A stretch of DNA of 64,000 nucleotides, taken from NCBI RefSeq assembly GCF_003148685.1, contig NZ_QGGR01000020.1:103036-167035 (forward strand), read 5' to 3'. The notes under the pieces were generated by a model. That model was not told where the DNA came from and made no database searches. It saw nothing but the letters and a program-made list of their open reading frames with translations. Position numbers and translations under genes: made by a program. The DNA is from Actinoplanes xinjiangensis. Its GTDB lineage: Bacteria > Actinomycetota > Actinomycetes > Mycobacteriales > Micromonosporaceae. This document shows positions 16,635 to 25,210 of this stretch, one piece after another. The number at the start of each line of letters is the position of its first letter. Position 1 is the stretch's first letter.

Positions 16635-17204
16635 GTGGGCGACTTGTACGGTCGGGTGGTGCCGGGTCGGATCATTGTGCTCAACGGGGCGTCGAGTTCG
16701 GGTAAGAGCAGTGTGGGGCGGGCGATGTTGGGGTTGCTGGCCGATCCGTGGTTCCTGTTCCCGGTGGATGATCTCGGGGCGATGCGGTCGACGGTGCACA
16801 CGCGGGTTCTCGACGATGCGGGGATCGCGGCGATGCTGACGCGGACGCGGCGGGGCTATCACCGGGCGGTGGCGGGGCTGGCGTCGGCCGGCAATGACGT
16901 GATCATGGACTATCCGCTGAGCGAGGCGTGGCGGCTGGCGGACCTGCTCGACGTCCTGCGCGGGTTCGATGTGACGCTGGTCGAGGTGCGGTGTTCGCCG
17001 CGGGAGCTGGCGCGGCGGGAACGGGCGCGCGGTGACCGGCCGGTGGGGCTGGCGGTGTCGCAGACGCTCGTCTACGAGCACGGTGACCGGGACATCGTGA
17101 TCGATACGACGCGGACCGGTGCGCTGGATGGTGCGCGGCAGGTCGTGGCGGCGCTGGACACGGTGGCGGTGCCGAAGGCGTTCGAGCGGTTGCGTCAGAG
17201 GTGA
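16635..17204 (+). CDS. Chloramphenicol phosphotransferase-like kinase
   Basis: Encodes up to 189 residues. The P-loop GASSSGKSSVG (about 18-28) follows the start strand RIIVLN, and later motifs VDDLGAM, VIMDYP and VRCSPRELARRERARGDR match the CPT family, which phosphorylates chloramphenicol or related small hydroxyl compounds. Start may be GTG at 16635 or the GTGs at 16656/16659, which give a more typical N-terminus. A resistance role is plausible but unproven. Convergent by about 10 bases with the phosphatase gene. Confidence 0.75.
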   Translation: MGDLYGRVVPGRIIVLNGASSSGKSSVGRAMLGLLADPWFLFPVDDLGAMRSTVHTRVLDDAGIAAMLTRTRRGYHRAVAGLASAGNDVIMDYPLSEAWRLADLLDVLRGFDVTLVEVRCSPRELARRERARGDRPVGLAVSQTLVYEHGDRDIVIDTTRTGALDGARQVVAALDTVAVPKAFERLRQR

Positions 17205-17752
17205 AGGGTCCACCCGTGGTGGTGGGTCAGGCGGGTGACCGTCAGTGGGGCGATGGCGAGGCGGTGGGCGTTGCCGGGTGGCAGGTCCAGGGCGGCGGCG
17301 GCGATGAGGCGGATGACGAGGGGGTGGGCGATGGCCGTACCCCTGGTGGTGGTCTGTCGTTGCAGCCATGCGGCGAGCCGGGCGCCGGCGGTGAGCAGGG
17401 ATTCGCCGCCGTGGGGTGCGGCTGCCGGGTCGGTGAGGAATTGTTGCAGGCCGTCGGGGTCGACCTGGTCGAGGGTGCGGCCGGTCCAGGTGGCGAAGTC
17501 GGGTCCGGCCAGGGCCGGGGTTTCGGCGATGCCGGGGGCGCCGAGCAGTTCGGCGGTCTGCCGGGGGGCGTGGCCGGGTGCGACGAGCCATGGTCCGTCG
17601 TCGGGGGGGAACAGGCGGGCCTGGAGGGTGGGGGAGTCGCGGAGGGCGCGGGTGGCGTTGCGGCCGGCTTCGTCGAGGGGGTCGTCGCCGCCGAACACGG
17701 CCCGCCGTAGGGCGGGGGTGTGTCCGGCGGCGATCAGCCGTAGCGCGTTCAC
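17195..17752 (-). CDS. Histidine-phosphatase-like protein of the cbt operon
   Basis: Encodes 185 residues. It has the layout of the histidine phosphatase superfamily: LIAAGHTPALRRAVFGGDDPLDE at the start (given in two parts: LIAAGHTPALRR, AVFGGDDPLDE), GGESLLTAGARLAAWL in the middle and AIAHPLVIRLIAAAALD with the second His. The classic RHG triad is replaced by AAG-H, so activity may differ. It starts at GTG overlapping the cbtA stop (GTGA), so it is translationally coupled. Related divergent phosphatase-like proteins are often encoded beside cbtAB; the role there is unclear. Confidence 0.7.
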   Translation of the reverse strand: MNALRLIAAGHTPALRRAVFGGDDPLDEAGRNATRALRDSPTLQARLFPPDDGPWLVAPGHAPRQTAELLGAPGIAETPALAGPDFATWTGRTLDQVDPDGLQQFLTDPAAAPHGGESLLTAGARLAAWLQRQTTTRGTAIAHPLVIRLIAAAALDLPPGNAHRLAIAPLTVTRLTHHHGWTLHL

Positions 17753-18501
17753 GCGGTGGTGACGGGCTCCGTGGCGGTCTGCCGGTGGCCGGTGGTGAGG
17801 CGGCTGAGCAGGCCGGCGAAGGTCAGGCCCAGGGCGGTCCACAGGACGGTCTGGGTGCCCAGTGACGAGATCCGGAAGTCCCACAGCAGGGTGGCCGGGA
17901 AGTCGGCGGGGACTTCCCGGAACGTCGGCAGCAGCGTGTAGGCGATCGTGACGACGATCAGGAACGCGGCGGTGCCGGCGGCGGCGCGGCGCCACTGGTG
18001 TGACTGGGTGCGGGCGGCGAGGACACCGGCCCAGACCGCGACCAGGCCCAGGACGACGACGGCCAGCCAGGCGTACGTGCGCTGGTCGATGGTGTCGGGG
18101 TTGCCGACGGCCGGTGGGTTCGGTGGGTATTTCAGGAACGGCACCAGCACGATGCCGGTCAGGGCGGCGCCGGCGAGCCCGAACGCGGCCTGGGTGTCGC
18201 TGCCGGTACGCAGGTGGCGGCGCAGGACGGTGTAGGCGGTGGCGAGGATGCCGCCGAACGCGACGCCCATGAGGGCGGTGGCCAGCAGCAGGCCGGCGGT
18301 GCTCTGCACGTCACGGTCGACGAGTGGGTCGTCGGTGGTCTCGCCGGCGGGTGCCGCGGCCTCTTCGATGGCGATGGCCGCGTTGATGTGCGGTTCACCG
18401 ACCAGGTAGGCGAAGCCGCCGGCGAGCAGGCCGGCGGCGAGGCCGGCCAGCAGGCCGCGGAGCAGGAGCTGGATGTAGCCGGGCCGGTGGTTCAGTGGCA
18501 C
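17749..18501 (-). CDS. cbtA: CbtA, cobalt transporter subunit
   Basis: Encodes 250 residues with about six membrane segments. Family features: N-terminal LLLRGLLAGLAAGLLAGGFAY, the GEPHINAAIAIE segment, GLLLATALMGVAFGGILAT and LKYPPNPPAVGNPDTI, followed by two long C-terminal helices. CbtA with CbtB forms a cobalt uptake system known to be controlled by cobalamin. The GTG at 18501 overlaps the cbtB 3' end by ten bases, so translation is coupled. Together with the upstream riboswitch this is a confident call. Confidence 0.9.
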   Translation of the reverse strand: MPLNHRPGYIQLLLRGLLAGLAAGLLAGGFAYLVGEPHINAAIAIEEAAAPAGETTDDPLVDRDVQSTAGLLLATALMGVAFGGILATAYTVLRRHLRTGSDTQAAFGLAGAALTGIVLVPFLKYPPNPPAVGNPDTIDQRTYAWLAVVVLGLVAVWAGVLAARTQSHQWRRAAAGTAAFLIVVTIAYTLLPTFREVPADFPATLLWDFRISSLGTQTVLWTALGLTFAGLLSRLTTGHRQTATEPVTTA

Positions 18502-18686
18502 GGGACACCGAGCAGGTGACGGCCGTCGTGCATGAGTTCGTGCAGGTACATGCCGCTCTGGGAGAGGGCGCCCTGGTCGAAGGCGACGAGGTAGGCCAGC
18601 AGGAGCATGAGGCCGGTGAAGCCGGCGGCGGTGGCGAGGAGCTTGCCGGAGACCGCGGGCGTGGTGAGGGTCTGTGCCTTGGGCAT
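18492..18686 (-). CDS. cbtB: CbtB, cobalt transporter small subunit
   Basis: Encodes 64 residues: a short polar start, one membrane helix (about 18-38) and a His-rich metal-binding C-terminus YLHELMHDGRHLLGVPCH, the CbtB signature. AGGAGG about ten bases before ATG gives a strong ribosome site. It is the first gene of the operon downstream of the cobalamin riboswitch, and overlaps cbtA by ten bases. Confidence 0.92.
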   Translation of the reverse strand: MPKAQTLTTPAVSGKLLATAAGFTGLMLLLAYLVAFDQGALSQSGMYLHELMHDGRHLLGVPCH

Positions 18687-18729
18687 GGTGGAGTGTTCCT
18701 CCTACGGGATGACGCGTCCCGATCGATGG

Positions 18730-18840
18730 GGCCTGCGGCACGTGAGCGTCCTGACTCACCGGCCCCCTGGCTGGGGGCCCGTTCACAGTGGCGCGACCGC
18801 ACCGGACTCTCACCGGTTTCCCTCACACACCGCAGATTGG
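18730..18840 (-). ncRNA. Cobalamin (B12) riboswitch
   Basis: On the minus strand, in order: GAGGGAAACCGGTGAGAGTC (start of the core), GGTGCGG, GCGCCACTGTGAACGGG with the conserved GCCACTG, a GC hairpin, and CCGGTGAGTCAGGACGCTC, the B12-box region with AGTCAGGA. These conserved blocks in this order define the cobalamin riboswitch. It lies just upstream of cbtB (ribosome site at about 18696) and should shut off cbtB-cbtA expression when adenosylcobalamin or a related corrinoid is bound. Confidence 0.9.
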
Positions 18841-18909
18841 CTGTTCTCAACCTAACGGCCGGGGTACCGGTGGCACAACCGGGCACCGGTAGCATCCACG
18901 CCGGTCACT

Positions 18910-20112
18910 GTGGTGCGGGGGTGGTGTTCGGTGCGGGTGTTCGCGGCGGTCGTGGTGGGTGTGCTGGCCGGGGCGGTGGCGCCGGTGGGTGCGGCGGTGG
19001 CGGCGCCGTGTCTGGGTGCGGGTGCTGCGGCCTCGGGTGTGCCGGCCGAGCTGCGGGCGTATGCGCCGGCGCGGCTGGCGGGTCTGGCGACCGGTGTCGG
19101 GGTGCGGGTGGCGGTGATCGACTCCGGGGTGGATGTGCGTAATCCGCAGCTCAAGGGTCAGGTGGCGGCGGGCCGGGATCTGTTGCACGGTGCTGCGGAC
19201 GGCCGGCGTGACTGTGTGGGGCACGGTACGGCGGTCGCCGGGATCATCGCGGGCCGCCCGGCCGGGGTGGGTGGGGTGCAGGGCTTGGCGCCGGGGGCGA
19301 CGATCATCCCGGTGCGGGTCAGTGAGGACACCGATGCCGACGGCCGGCAGCAGACGCGGTCGCGGTCGAGTGCCGATGCGTTCGCGGCCGCGATCACGTG
19401 GGCGGCGGGGCCGGCGAACGCCGACGTGATCAACATCTCGCTGGTGATGCCGGATCCGGATCCGGCGGTGCGCGACGCGGTGGCGGCGGCGGTGCGTTCG
19501 GGGGTGGTCGTGGTCGCGGCGGCCGGTAACGGCGGCGCCGAGGCGGGAGTGGCGTATCCGGCCGGGTTCCCGGGGGTGGTCGGGGTGGGTGCGGTCACGC
19601 CGGACGGGGTGCTGGCCGACTATTCGCAGCCGGGCCCGCATGTGGACATCGCGGCGTTCGGTGATCAGGTGACCGCGCTGGCGCCGGTGCGGGGGCACCG
19701 GGCGGTGCAGGGGACCAGTTTCGCGGCGCCGTTCGTGTCGGCGACGGCGGCGCTGCTGCGGGAGCGGTTCCCGGCCGACAGTGGTGCGCAGATCGTGGCC
19801 CGGTTGCTGCGGTCGGCGGATCCGGCGCCCGGTGGGGTCCGCAGTGCCCGGTACGGGGCGGGTCTGTTGAATCCGTATCGGGCGTTGACGGAGGAGGCGG
19901 GGCCGGTGGTGGCCGCGGCACCGGCGGTGTCGGCGGTGCCGGTGGCGGTGGCCGGGCGGGGGCCGGCGTGGGAGCGGGCCGGGGTGTTCGCCGCCGGTGG
20001 TGCCGGGCTGGCGGTGGTGGCGGGTCTGGTGGCCGCGGTGGCGGCGCGGGGCCGCAGGCGGGGCTGGCGGGCTGCCCACGACACCCCTGGTCATGATCAA
20101 ATGCCGGGATGA
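18910..20112 (+). CDS. Mycosin-type subtilase (MycP-like)
   Basis: Encodes 400 residues: signal peptide (about 1-32), S8 protease domain with catalytic D71 (AVIDSGVD), H105 (GHGTAVAGIIAG), oxyanion N207 (AAAGNGG) and S270 (GTSFAAPF), then an Ala/Pro linker, one C-terminal membrane helix (about 352-376) and a basic tail. This is the architecture of mycosins, the membrane-anchored proteases of type VII secretion systems. No EccB/C/D/E or WXG100 genes are in this window, so this is an orphan copy. Start is GTG 18910 or a GTG eight codons later. Confidence 0.85.
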   Translation: MVRGWCSVRVFAAVVVGVLAGAVAPVGAAVAAPCLGAGAAASGVPAELRAYAPARLAGLATGVGVRVAVIDSGVDVRNPQLKGQVAAGRDLLHGAADGRRDCVGHGTAVAGIIAGRPAGVGGVQGLAPGATIIPVRVSEDTDADGRQQTRSRSSADAFAAAITWAAGPANADVINISLVMPDPDPAVRDAVAAAVRSGVVVVAAAGNGGAEAGVAYPAGFPGVVGVGAVTPDGVLADYSQPGPHVDIAAFGDQVTALAPVRGHRAVQGTSFAAPFVSATAALLRERFPADSGAQIVARLLRSADPAPGGVRSARYGAGLLNPYRALTEEAGPVVAAAPAVSAVPVAVAGRGPAWERAGVFAAGGAGLAVVAGLVAAVAARGRRRGWRAAHDTPGHDQMPG

Positions 20113-20597
20113 TGTGGGACACCGTCACCGACGCCCTGAGCCGCCTCTACCCCCGGGCGCAGCCGTGGCACGTGACCTATCCGGCTGAGGGGTTCGCGTT
20201 GTCGGCGGCGTCGGCGTATCCGGCGCACGGGCACTGGCATTTCGTGTCGTACGGGCTGGGTGAACGACACGGGTTCGAGTTGACCGTCCGGGTGGCGCGC
20301 GGCGCGGAGCAGCAGCCGCCACAGTGGCCGTTCCTGTTGCTCAATCAGGTCGCCGGGTTGGCGGTCGCCGCGGTGGAGCCGTTCGAGGAGGGGCAGTGGG
20401 CCGATCTGGGGGCGCCGATCACCGGGTATCCGCACACCGACGGTCCGCCGACCGGGCTGAGCGTGGTGATCCTGGCCGGTGACCCGGAACTGGGTGACCG
20501 GTTCCTGCAACTGGTCGGGGTGACGGCCGCGGAGGCGCTGGCCGGTGAGGTCGACAGCGATGATCCGCTGCTGGTGACCGACGTGTCGCGGGCCTGA
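20109..20597 (+). CDS. Suppressor-of-fused (SUFU) domain protein
   Basis: Encodes 162 residues of a single SUFU-like domain: HFVSYGLGERHGFELTVRVAR (given in parts: HFVSYGLG, GFELTVRVAR), PPQWPFLLLNQVAGL and the C-terminal FLQLVGVTAAE. Bacterial SUFU domains are frequent as immunity proteins of polymorphic toxin systems and as unknown cytosolic proteins. It overlaps the mycosin stop by four bases (ATGA), so the two are translated together; a link with secretion is possible but unproven. Confidence 0.75.
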   Translation: MMWDTVTDALSRLYPRAQPWHVTYPAEGFALSAASAYPAHGHWHFVSYGLGERHGFELTVRVARGAEQQPPQWPFLLLNQVAGLAVAAVEPFEEGQWADLGAPITGYPHTDGPPTGLSVVILAGDPELGDRFLQLVGVTAAEALAGEVDSDDPLLVTDVSRA

Positions 20598-20662
20598 ACC
20601 GGGGGTCACCCGTGCGGCGACGGTGCTGGCCTACGACGGGGCCGGGTCCCTAGGGTGGACGG

Positions 20663-21232
20663 ATGTCCACCGAGATCAGTGACCTCCTCGAACGCGCGGT
20701 GCCGCCGGTCACCGGCCTGGTCGCCGGGGTCCGTGACGAGCAGCTGCCGCAGGCCACGCCGTGCGCCGCATTCCAGGTCCGGGATCTGCTCAACCACCTG
20801 TTCCAGGTGACCCGCAATTTCCGGCTGCTCGCCGGCCGCGAACAGGTCGACTGGAGTGTCACCCCGGACGCGGTCACCGGCGACTGGCGGCAGACGTTCG
20901 CCGGTGACGCCCGCACCATGATCGCGGCGTGGTCGGATCCGCAGGTCCTCGACGGGGTCTCCCCGGGGATGGGGCTGCCGCAGCGGACCCTGGGGCTGAT
21001 GATGGTCGTCGACATGGTCGTGCACGGCTGGGACCTGGCGCAGGCGACCGGGCAGCCGTATCAGGTCGACGAGGCGCTGCTGGCGGCGGCGGCCGAGTTC
21101 CTGGACACCATGGGCGACATGGGCCGCACGATGGGCGCGTTCGGCCCGGAGATCACGGTCGCCGCCGGTACCGGCCGGTTGGGGCGGCTGCTGGCGCGCA
21201 CCGGCCGGGATCCGCTGTGGCGGCCGGTCTGA
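20663..21232 (+). CDS. TIGR03086/DinB-like metal-binding protein
   Basis: Encodes 189 residues, a mycothiol-dependent maleylpyruvate isomerase/DinB-type four-helix bundle. Seen: ATPCAAFQVRDLLNHLFQVTRNF near residues 32-55 (given as TPCAAFQVRDLLNHL), and MVVDMVVHGWDLAQATGQP near 113-131, with the His residues that bind metal. TAGGGT lies seven bases before the ATG, the spacing of a leaderless actinobacterial promoter. Overlaps the next gene by one base (TGATG form). Role: probably mycothiol-linked detoxification or unknown. Confidence 0.8.
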   Translation: MSTEISDLLERAVPPVTGLVAGVRDEQLPQATPCAAFQVRDLLNHLFQVTRNFRLLAGREQVDWSVTPDAVTGDWRQTFAGDARTMIAAWSDPQVLDGVSPGMGLPQRTLGLMMVVDMVVHGWDLAQATGQPYQVDEALLAAAAEFLDTMGDMGRTMGAFGPEITVAAGTGRLGRLLARTGRDPLWRPV

Positions 21233-22008
21233 TGCGGCTGCTGATCCTCGGGGGAACCGGTGGGCTGGGCCGGGAACTGGCCCGCCGCGGTGGTCCGCAC
21301 GTCATGGCGGCGGGCAGCCGCGACGCGGACCTGCGCGATCCGGTCCAGGTCCGGTCGCTGGTACGGCGGGTGCGCCCGGATGTGATCGTCAACGCGGCGT
21401 ACCGGCAGGACGACTGGGCGGTCACCGCGGACGGGGCCGCGCATGTGGCGCTGGCTGCCGTGTCGTCCGGGGCCAGGCTGGTGCACGTGTCCAGCGATGC
21501 GGTGTTCTCCGGGGCGTCCGGCCGCTACGACGAGAGCTGTCCGCCGGTCCCGGCGACGATGTACGGGGCGGCGAAGGCGGCCGCCGAGACGGCGGTGCGG
21601 GCGGTGGATCCGGGTGCGGTGATCGCGCGTACGTCGCTGATCGTCGGCGGCCCGCAGACGGTGATCGTCGCCCGCGTCCACGCCGGAGGGGTGTTCTTCA
21701 CCGACGACGTCCGCTGCCCCGTCCACGTCAGTGATCTGGCCGCCGCGTTGCTGGAACTCGCGGTGTCCGGCCGGGCCGGGGTGCACCATGTGGCCGGCGC
21801 CGACGCGGTGAGCCGCTACGAGCTGGCGCGGTTGATCGCCGGCCGCGACGGGCTGGACGTCTCGACGGTGACGGCCGGGACCCGGGCGGGTGCCGGGTTG
21901 ACCGGCGCCGCCGACGTGCGCCTGGACAGTACCGCCACCCAGGCGGTGCTGAACGTGGTGTTGCGCGGCGCGCGGAGCTTCCTCAGCCCCGCCAGCGGGC
22001 GGGGGTGA
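21232..22008 (+). CDS. NAD-dependent epimerase/dehydratase-like protein
   Basis: Encodes 258 residues of the extended SDR/RmlD type. Cofactor motif GGTGGLG (8-14), active-site Ser in HVSSDAVFSG, and Tyr-Lys in MYGAAKAAAE, all intact. RPDVIVNAAYRQDDW resembles dTDP-4-dehydrorhamnose reductase-like proteins. It starts at ATG overlapping the stop of the preceding gene. No sugar gene cluster surrounds it, so the substrate is not predictable. Confidence 0.82.
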   Translation: MRLLILGGTGGLGRELARRGGPHVMAAGSRDADLRDPVQVRSLVRRVRPDVIVNAAYRQDDWAVTADGAAHVALAAVSSGARLVHVSSDAVFSGASGRYDESCPPVPATMYGAAKAAAETAVRAVDPGAVIARTSLIVGGPQTVIVARVHAGGVFFTDDVRCPVHVSDLAAALLELAVSGRAGVHHVAGADAVSRYELARLIAGRDGLDVSTVTAGTRAGAGLTGAADVRLDSTATQAVLNVVLRGARSFLSPASGRG

Positions 22009-22843
22009 GGCCGTACTCGCTGCGGAACCGTTTGATGAAGTAGGAGGCGTCGGGATAGCCGCAGCGGCGGGCCACCGTCGCGACCGGCAGGTCGGTGTCC
22101 GACAGCAACCGGCACGCCTCCTGCAGACGCCGTTGGGTGATCCACTGCTGCACCGTCCGGCCGGTCCGGCGGCGTACCACAGTGGTCAGGTGACCCGGTG
22201 TCAACGCGACCGCGGCGGCGACATCGGCCAGCGACAACACGCCACGGAACCGGTCCTCGATGACGTCGAGGACCGCGGCGAGCAGCGGCTCGTCGGGGGA
22301 GCGGGCCGACAGGCGGCCCGCCGCCACCAGCAGCAACGTCACGTGGGCCAGCGCGGCCTGGGGATAGCCGTCGCGGCGGGCCGACAGTTCGGCGTCGAGG
22401 TCGGCGAAGCGGCGCAGCCAGTCGTCGCGGTCCGCGGCCGGGACGTGCAGCCGCTGCGCCCGGTCGGCGCCACTGGCGAACGGGAACAGCAGCGGATGCG
22501 AGCGCCACGACACCGACGCCGACCGGACCACGTCGGCCGGGAACCACACCACCCACCCGTCGACCGGTCTCGCCTCGACCGCCACCACCTGTCCCGGTGC
22601 CAGCACGAACAGGTCACCGTCGGACACCGTCCACGGGCGGTCGTCGATGGTCACGGTCACCTGTGCCCGGTGTGCGTAGAACAGCACCAGGAAGTCGTGG
22701 GCGTGGCTGCCGCCGTGAACCGGATGGCCGGGCAGCCGGGCCACCGCGATCGACGGGTGGCCCGGCTGCCGGGGGAACCCCACCAGCGGAACCGAGGATC
22801 GTCGCATCATGGCCGAGGATTCACCATAGGGGCCGGTCGGCAT
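21983..22843 (-). CDS. AraC-family transcriptional regulator
   Basis: Encodes about 286 residues. The N-terminal cupin (about 30-110) has GGSHAHDFLVLFYAHRA and LFVLAPGQVVAVE; the C-terminal double helix-turn-helix (about 185-285) has LSLADVAAAVALTPGHLTTVVRR and CGYPDASYFIKRFRSEYGLTPARWR, the AraC signature (shown in parts). The 3' end overlaps the convergent epimerase gene by 26 bases. It faces the methyltransferase gene across 18 bases. Start uncertain: 22843 or Met codons at 22810/22807. Confidence 0.88.
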   Translation of the reverse strand: MPTGPYGESSAMMRRSSVPLVGFPRQPGHPSIAVARLPGHPVHGGSHAHDFLVLFYAHRAQVTVTIDDRPWTVSDGDLFVLAPGQVVAVEARPVDGWVVWFPADVVRSASVSWRSHPLLFPFASGADRAQRLHVPAADRDDWLRRFADLDAELSARRDGYPQAALAHVTLLLVAAGRLSARSPDEPLLAAVLDVIEDRFRGVLSLADVAAAVALTPGHLTTVVRRRTGRTVQQWITQRRLQEACRLLSDTDLPVATVARRCGYPDASYFIKRFRSEYGLTPARWRG

Positions 22844-22861
22844 GGGGCTGATGCTAGAGAC

Positions 22862-23446
22862 ATGACCAAACTTCGTCATACCCCCGACGGTGACTATCTG
22901 CCCGGGATGGGCCGGCACTGGCTGATGCCGCTCTACGACCCGCTCAGCCGGCTGCTCGGTGCGGGCCGGCTGCACCGGGAACTCCTCGACGCCGCCGCGG
23001 TCCGGGCCGGGCAGCGGGTCCTGGAGATCGGCTGCGGTACCGGCAACCTGCTCACGGCGCTGGCACGGCGTACGCCCGGCATCGACGCGGTGGGCATCGA
23101 CCCGGACCGGGCGGCGCTGCGGCGTGCCCGACGTAAAGCCGCCCGCGGCGCTCTGGCGATCCGTTACGAGTACGCGTTCGCCGCCGATCTGCCGCTACCC
23201 GACGGCGGCGTCGACGTGGTCCTGTCGTCGTTGATGCTGCACCACCTCGACGAACCCGGGCGCGGCCGGGCTCTGGCCGAGGTGCGGCGGGTGCTGGCGC
23301 CCGGCGGCCGGCTGCACATGCTCGACTTCACCGGCGACGGATTCGGCGCCGGCACGCTGGCCGCCGCGGGTTTGCGTGACGCCACCGAGACCGGCCGCGG
23401 GCGCCTGCACCGGATGCGGTATGTGATCGTGCGCGCCGACCGCTGA
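22862..23446 (+). CDS. SAM-dependent methyltransferase
   Basis: Encodes 194 residues. Motif I VLEIGCGTGNLL (about 54-65), VGIDPDRAALRRAR, then DVVLSSLMLHHLDE and VRRVLAPGGRLHMLDF define a class I UbiE/COQ5-like methyltransferase. It is divergent from the AraC regulator with only 18 bases between, so the start is probably leaderless and may be controlled by it. Substrate unknown. Confidence 0.85.
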   Translation: MTKLRHTPDGDYLPGMGRHWLMPLYDPLSRLLGAGRLHRELLDAAAVRAGQRVLEIGCGTGNLLTALARRTPGIDAVGIDPDRAALRRARRKAARGALAIRYEYAFAADLPLPDGGVDVVLSSLMLHHLDEPGRGRALAEVRRVLAPGGRLHMLDFTGDGFGAGTLAAAGLRDATETGRGRLHRMRYVIVRADR

Positions 23447-23526
23447 AACCGGCACCCGGCCTCGGGAGGAACCGGCAGGACACGAACGCGGCGACGTCCG
23501 GCCCTGATCGGTCGACCGTCGGTGAG

Positions 23527-23991
23527 TCAGAGGGGATCTGCTTCGCGTTCGGTCAGGAGGCGGCGTAGCCGGGCGAGCCGGGTCGCGAGGGCCAGCGCCT
23601 CCTGTTCGGTCATGCCGAGGTTGCCGGGTGCGTTCAGCGCGACGATCGCGGGCCAGACGCCGTCGAGGGCATCGCGGCCGGCGTCGGTGACCGTCAGCCG
23701 GGACGGGCGGCCGCGGCCGCTGGCGGTTCCGTCGATGAGTCCTCGTTGTTGCAGCTTGTCGACGGTGGCGGTGAGGGCCTGCGGCCGCAGGTGAAGTTGC
23801 CGGGCGATGTCCGCCCGCGTGATGCCGGGCTCGTCGTTGACGCACGCCAGCACCCCGAACTCGGGTGTGCTGATGCCGGCGGCCTCGACGGCCCGGTCGA
23901 CATGCCGGGCGGCGACGCGGGCCGTCTGGTGCAGTTCCCACAGCAGCAGCGTGAGGCCGGGGTCGCCGGCGGACCGGGCAGCGGCGGTCAT
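23527..23991 (-). CDS. MarR-family repressor
   Basis: Encodes 154 residues. Winged helix region: LACVNDEPGITRADIARQL, LRPQALTATVDKLQQRGLID, GRGRPSRLTVTDAGRDAL, the usual MarR order. The ATG overlaps the stop of the FAD monooxygenase (ATGA), so the repressor is the second gene of that operon. The 28-bp perfect inverted repeat in front of the monooxygenase is the likely operator, giving auto-regulation and induction by a substrate-like phenolic or drug. Confidence 0.88.
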   Translation of the reverse strand: MTAAARSAGDPGLTLLLWELHQTARVAARHVDRAVEAAGISTPEFGVLACVNDEPGITRADIARQLHLRPQALTATVDKLQQRGLIDGTASGRGRPSRLTVTDAGRDALDGVWPAIVALNAPGNLGMTEQEALALATRLARLRRLLTEREADPL

Positions 23992-25205
23992 CGCTGGTCG
24001 GCATAGCGCCACGCGCCGCATGCGCCCGCGGCGTCGATCAGGGGGCGGGCCAGGAGTTGGGCCGGTCGATGCCGCAGCGCGTTGATGACGCGCAGGGGAC
24101 CGAGTGATTCACGTACCGCCGATCGTGCCCGCGGCCCGAGGCGGCGTTGATACCGGGCCAGGACCTCGGCCAGGGGCGCCCCTCGACGGTGGTCGTCGAG
24201 GGCCCGGGCGAGGTCGGCGGCGTCGCAGATGGCGGTCGAGGCGCCACGGCCGCCGGTGGGCGGCATCGCATGGATCGCGTCGCCGAGCGCCGTGACGGTG
24301 CCGGGCGTCCAGCCGGCGATCGGTGCGTCCGGGTCGGCCGCGCGGAACCGGAACGCCGCGGTACGGGGTGCCTCGGAGCCGGACACCCGCTCGCGCAGCC
24401 ACGGCGACCAGCGGTCGAGCAGAGCCGCCGCTTGAGGTACCAGCGCTGCGGCCGGGGCGTTGCGGGGCAGGGTGAGGCGGGAGCTTCTGGTGATCGTTCC
24501 CCAGATGAGTGCCGGCTCGCCGAGCAGACCCGCGATCGTGGGGTGCGCCGCCGACGGGTGCGGCGGGTGATGAAGCGAGAGGAACACGGCGGTGCCGTCC
24601 GGCCCGAACGCCAGGGCCGGGCCTCGCCGGAGGTAGCCGGGCGGCTCGGCGTCGCCCAGCGGGGCCCAGCCGGCGATTCCGGTGATCCCCAGGTCGCGGG
24701 TGGGTGACCGGCCGAGCAGCGAGGCGACGACCGCGGAGTCGGCGCCGTCGGCCGCGACGACCAGGTCACCGTCGATCTGTGATCCGTCGGTGAGCGTGAC
24801 GGCTGCGCCGTGCCGATCCTGTGCCACCGTGCGGACGGTCGAGCCGAACCTGATGGTGGCGGCGATGTCGCGGGCGAGCAGCACCCGCAACACCTGACGG
24901 TGCGCCAGGATCCGGTCCTGGCCGGGCGGCTCGGCAGCGACGACGATCGGCCGCAGGCGAGGGTCGGCGATCGTGAACTGCTCGAACGCGGTGCCGGTGT
25001 CCGACACCGCACGGATCTCGTGCAGCAGCGCAGCGGGCAGCAGTGTCGCGAGGGCCCGGCAGGCGTCGTCGTTGATGCTGATGCGGTAGCCGCCGGTGTC
25101 GGCTGCGGTCGCGTCCCGCTCGAGCACGACGACCTCCGCATGACGGGACAGGGCGTGCGCCAGCGCCAGCCCGCCGATCCCGGCGCCACAGACGACGATC
25201 CTCAC
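23988..25205 (-). CDS. FAD-dependent aromatic monooxygenase
   Basis: Encodes 405 residues. FAD-binding GAGIGGLALAHAL (8-20), the mid motif DLVVAADGADSAV and the second flavin motif GTVTALGDAIHAMPPTGGRG (group A flavoprotein hydroxylase; GD and P at the end). It resembles TetX/PgaE-like or rifampicin-type monooxygenases, which hydroxylate aromatic antibiotics or phenols. It starts at GTG, six bases from the operator. With MarR it forms a two-gene inducible operon; resistance or catabolism is possible. Confidence 0.85.
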   Translation of the reverse strand: MRIVVCGAGIGGLALAHALSRHAEVVVLERDATAADTGGYRISINDDACRALATLLPAALLHEIRAVSDTGTAFEQFTIADPRLRPIVVAAEPPGQDRILAHRQVLRVLLARDIAATIRFGSTVRTVAQDRHGAAVTLTDGSQIDGDLVVAADGADSAVVASLLGRSPTRDLGITGIAGWAPLGDAEPPGYLRRGPALAFGPDGTAVFLSLHHPPHPSAAHPTIAGLLGEPALIWGTITRSSRLTLPRNAPAAALVPQAAALLDRWSPWLRERVSGSEAPRTAAFRFRAADPDAPIAGWTPGTVTALGDAIHAMPPTGGRGASTAICDAADLARALDDHRRGAPLAEVLARYQRRLGPRARSAVRESLGPLRVINALRHRPAQLLARPLIDAAGACGAWRYADQR

Positions 25206-25210
25206 ACCCG

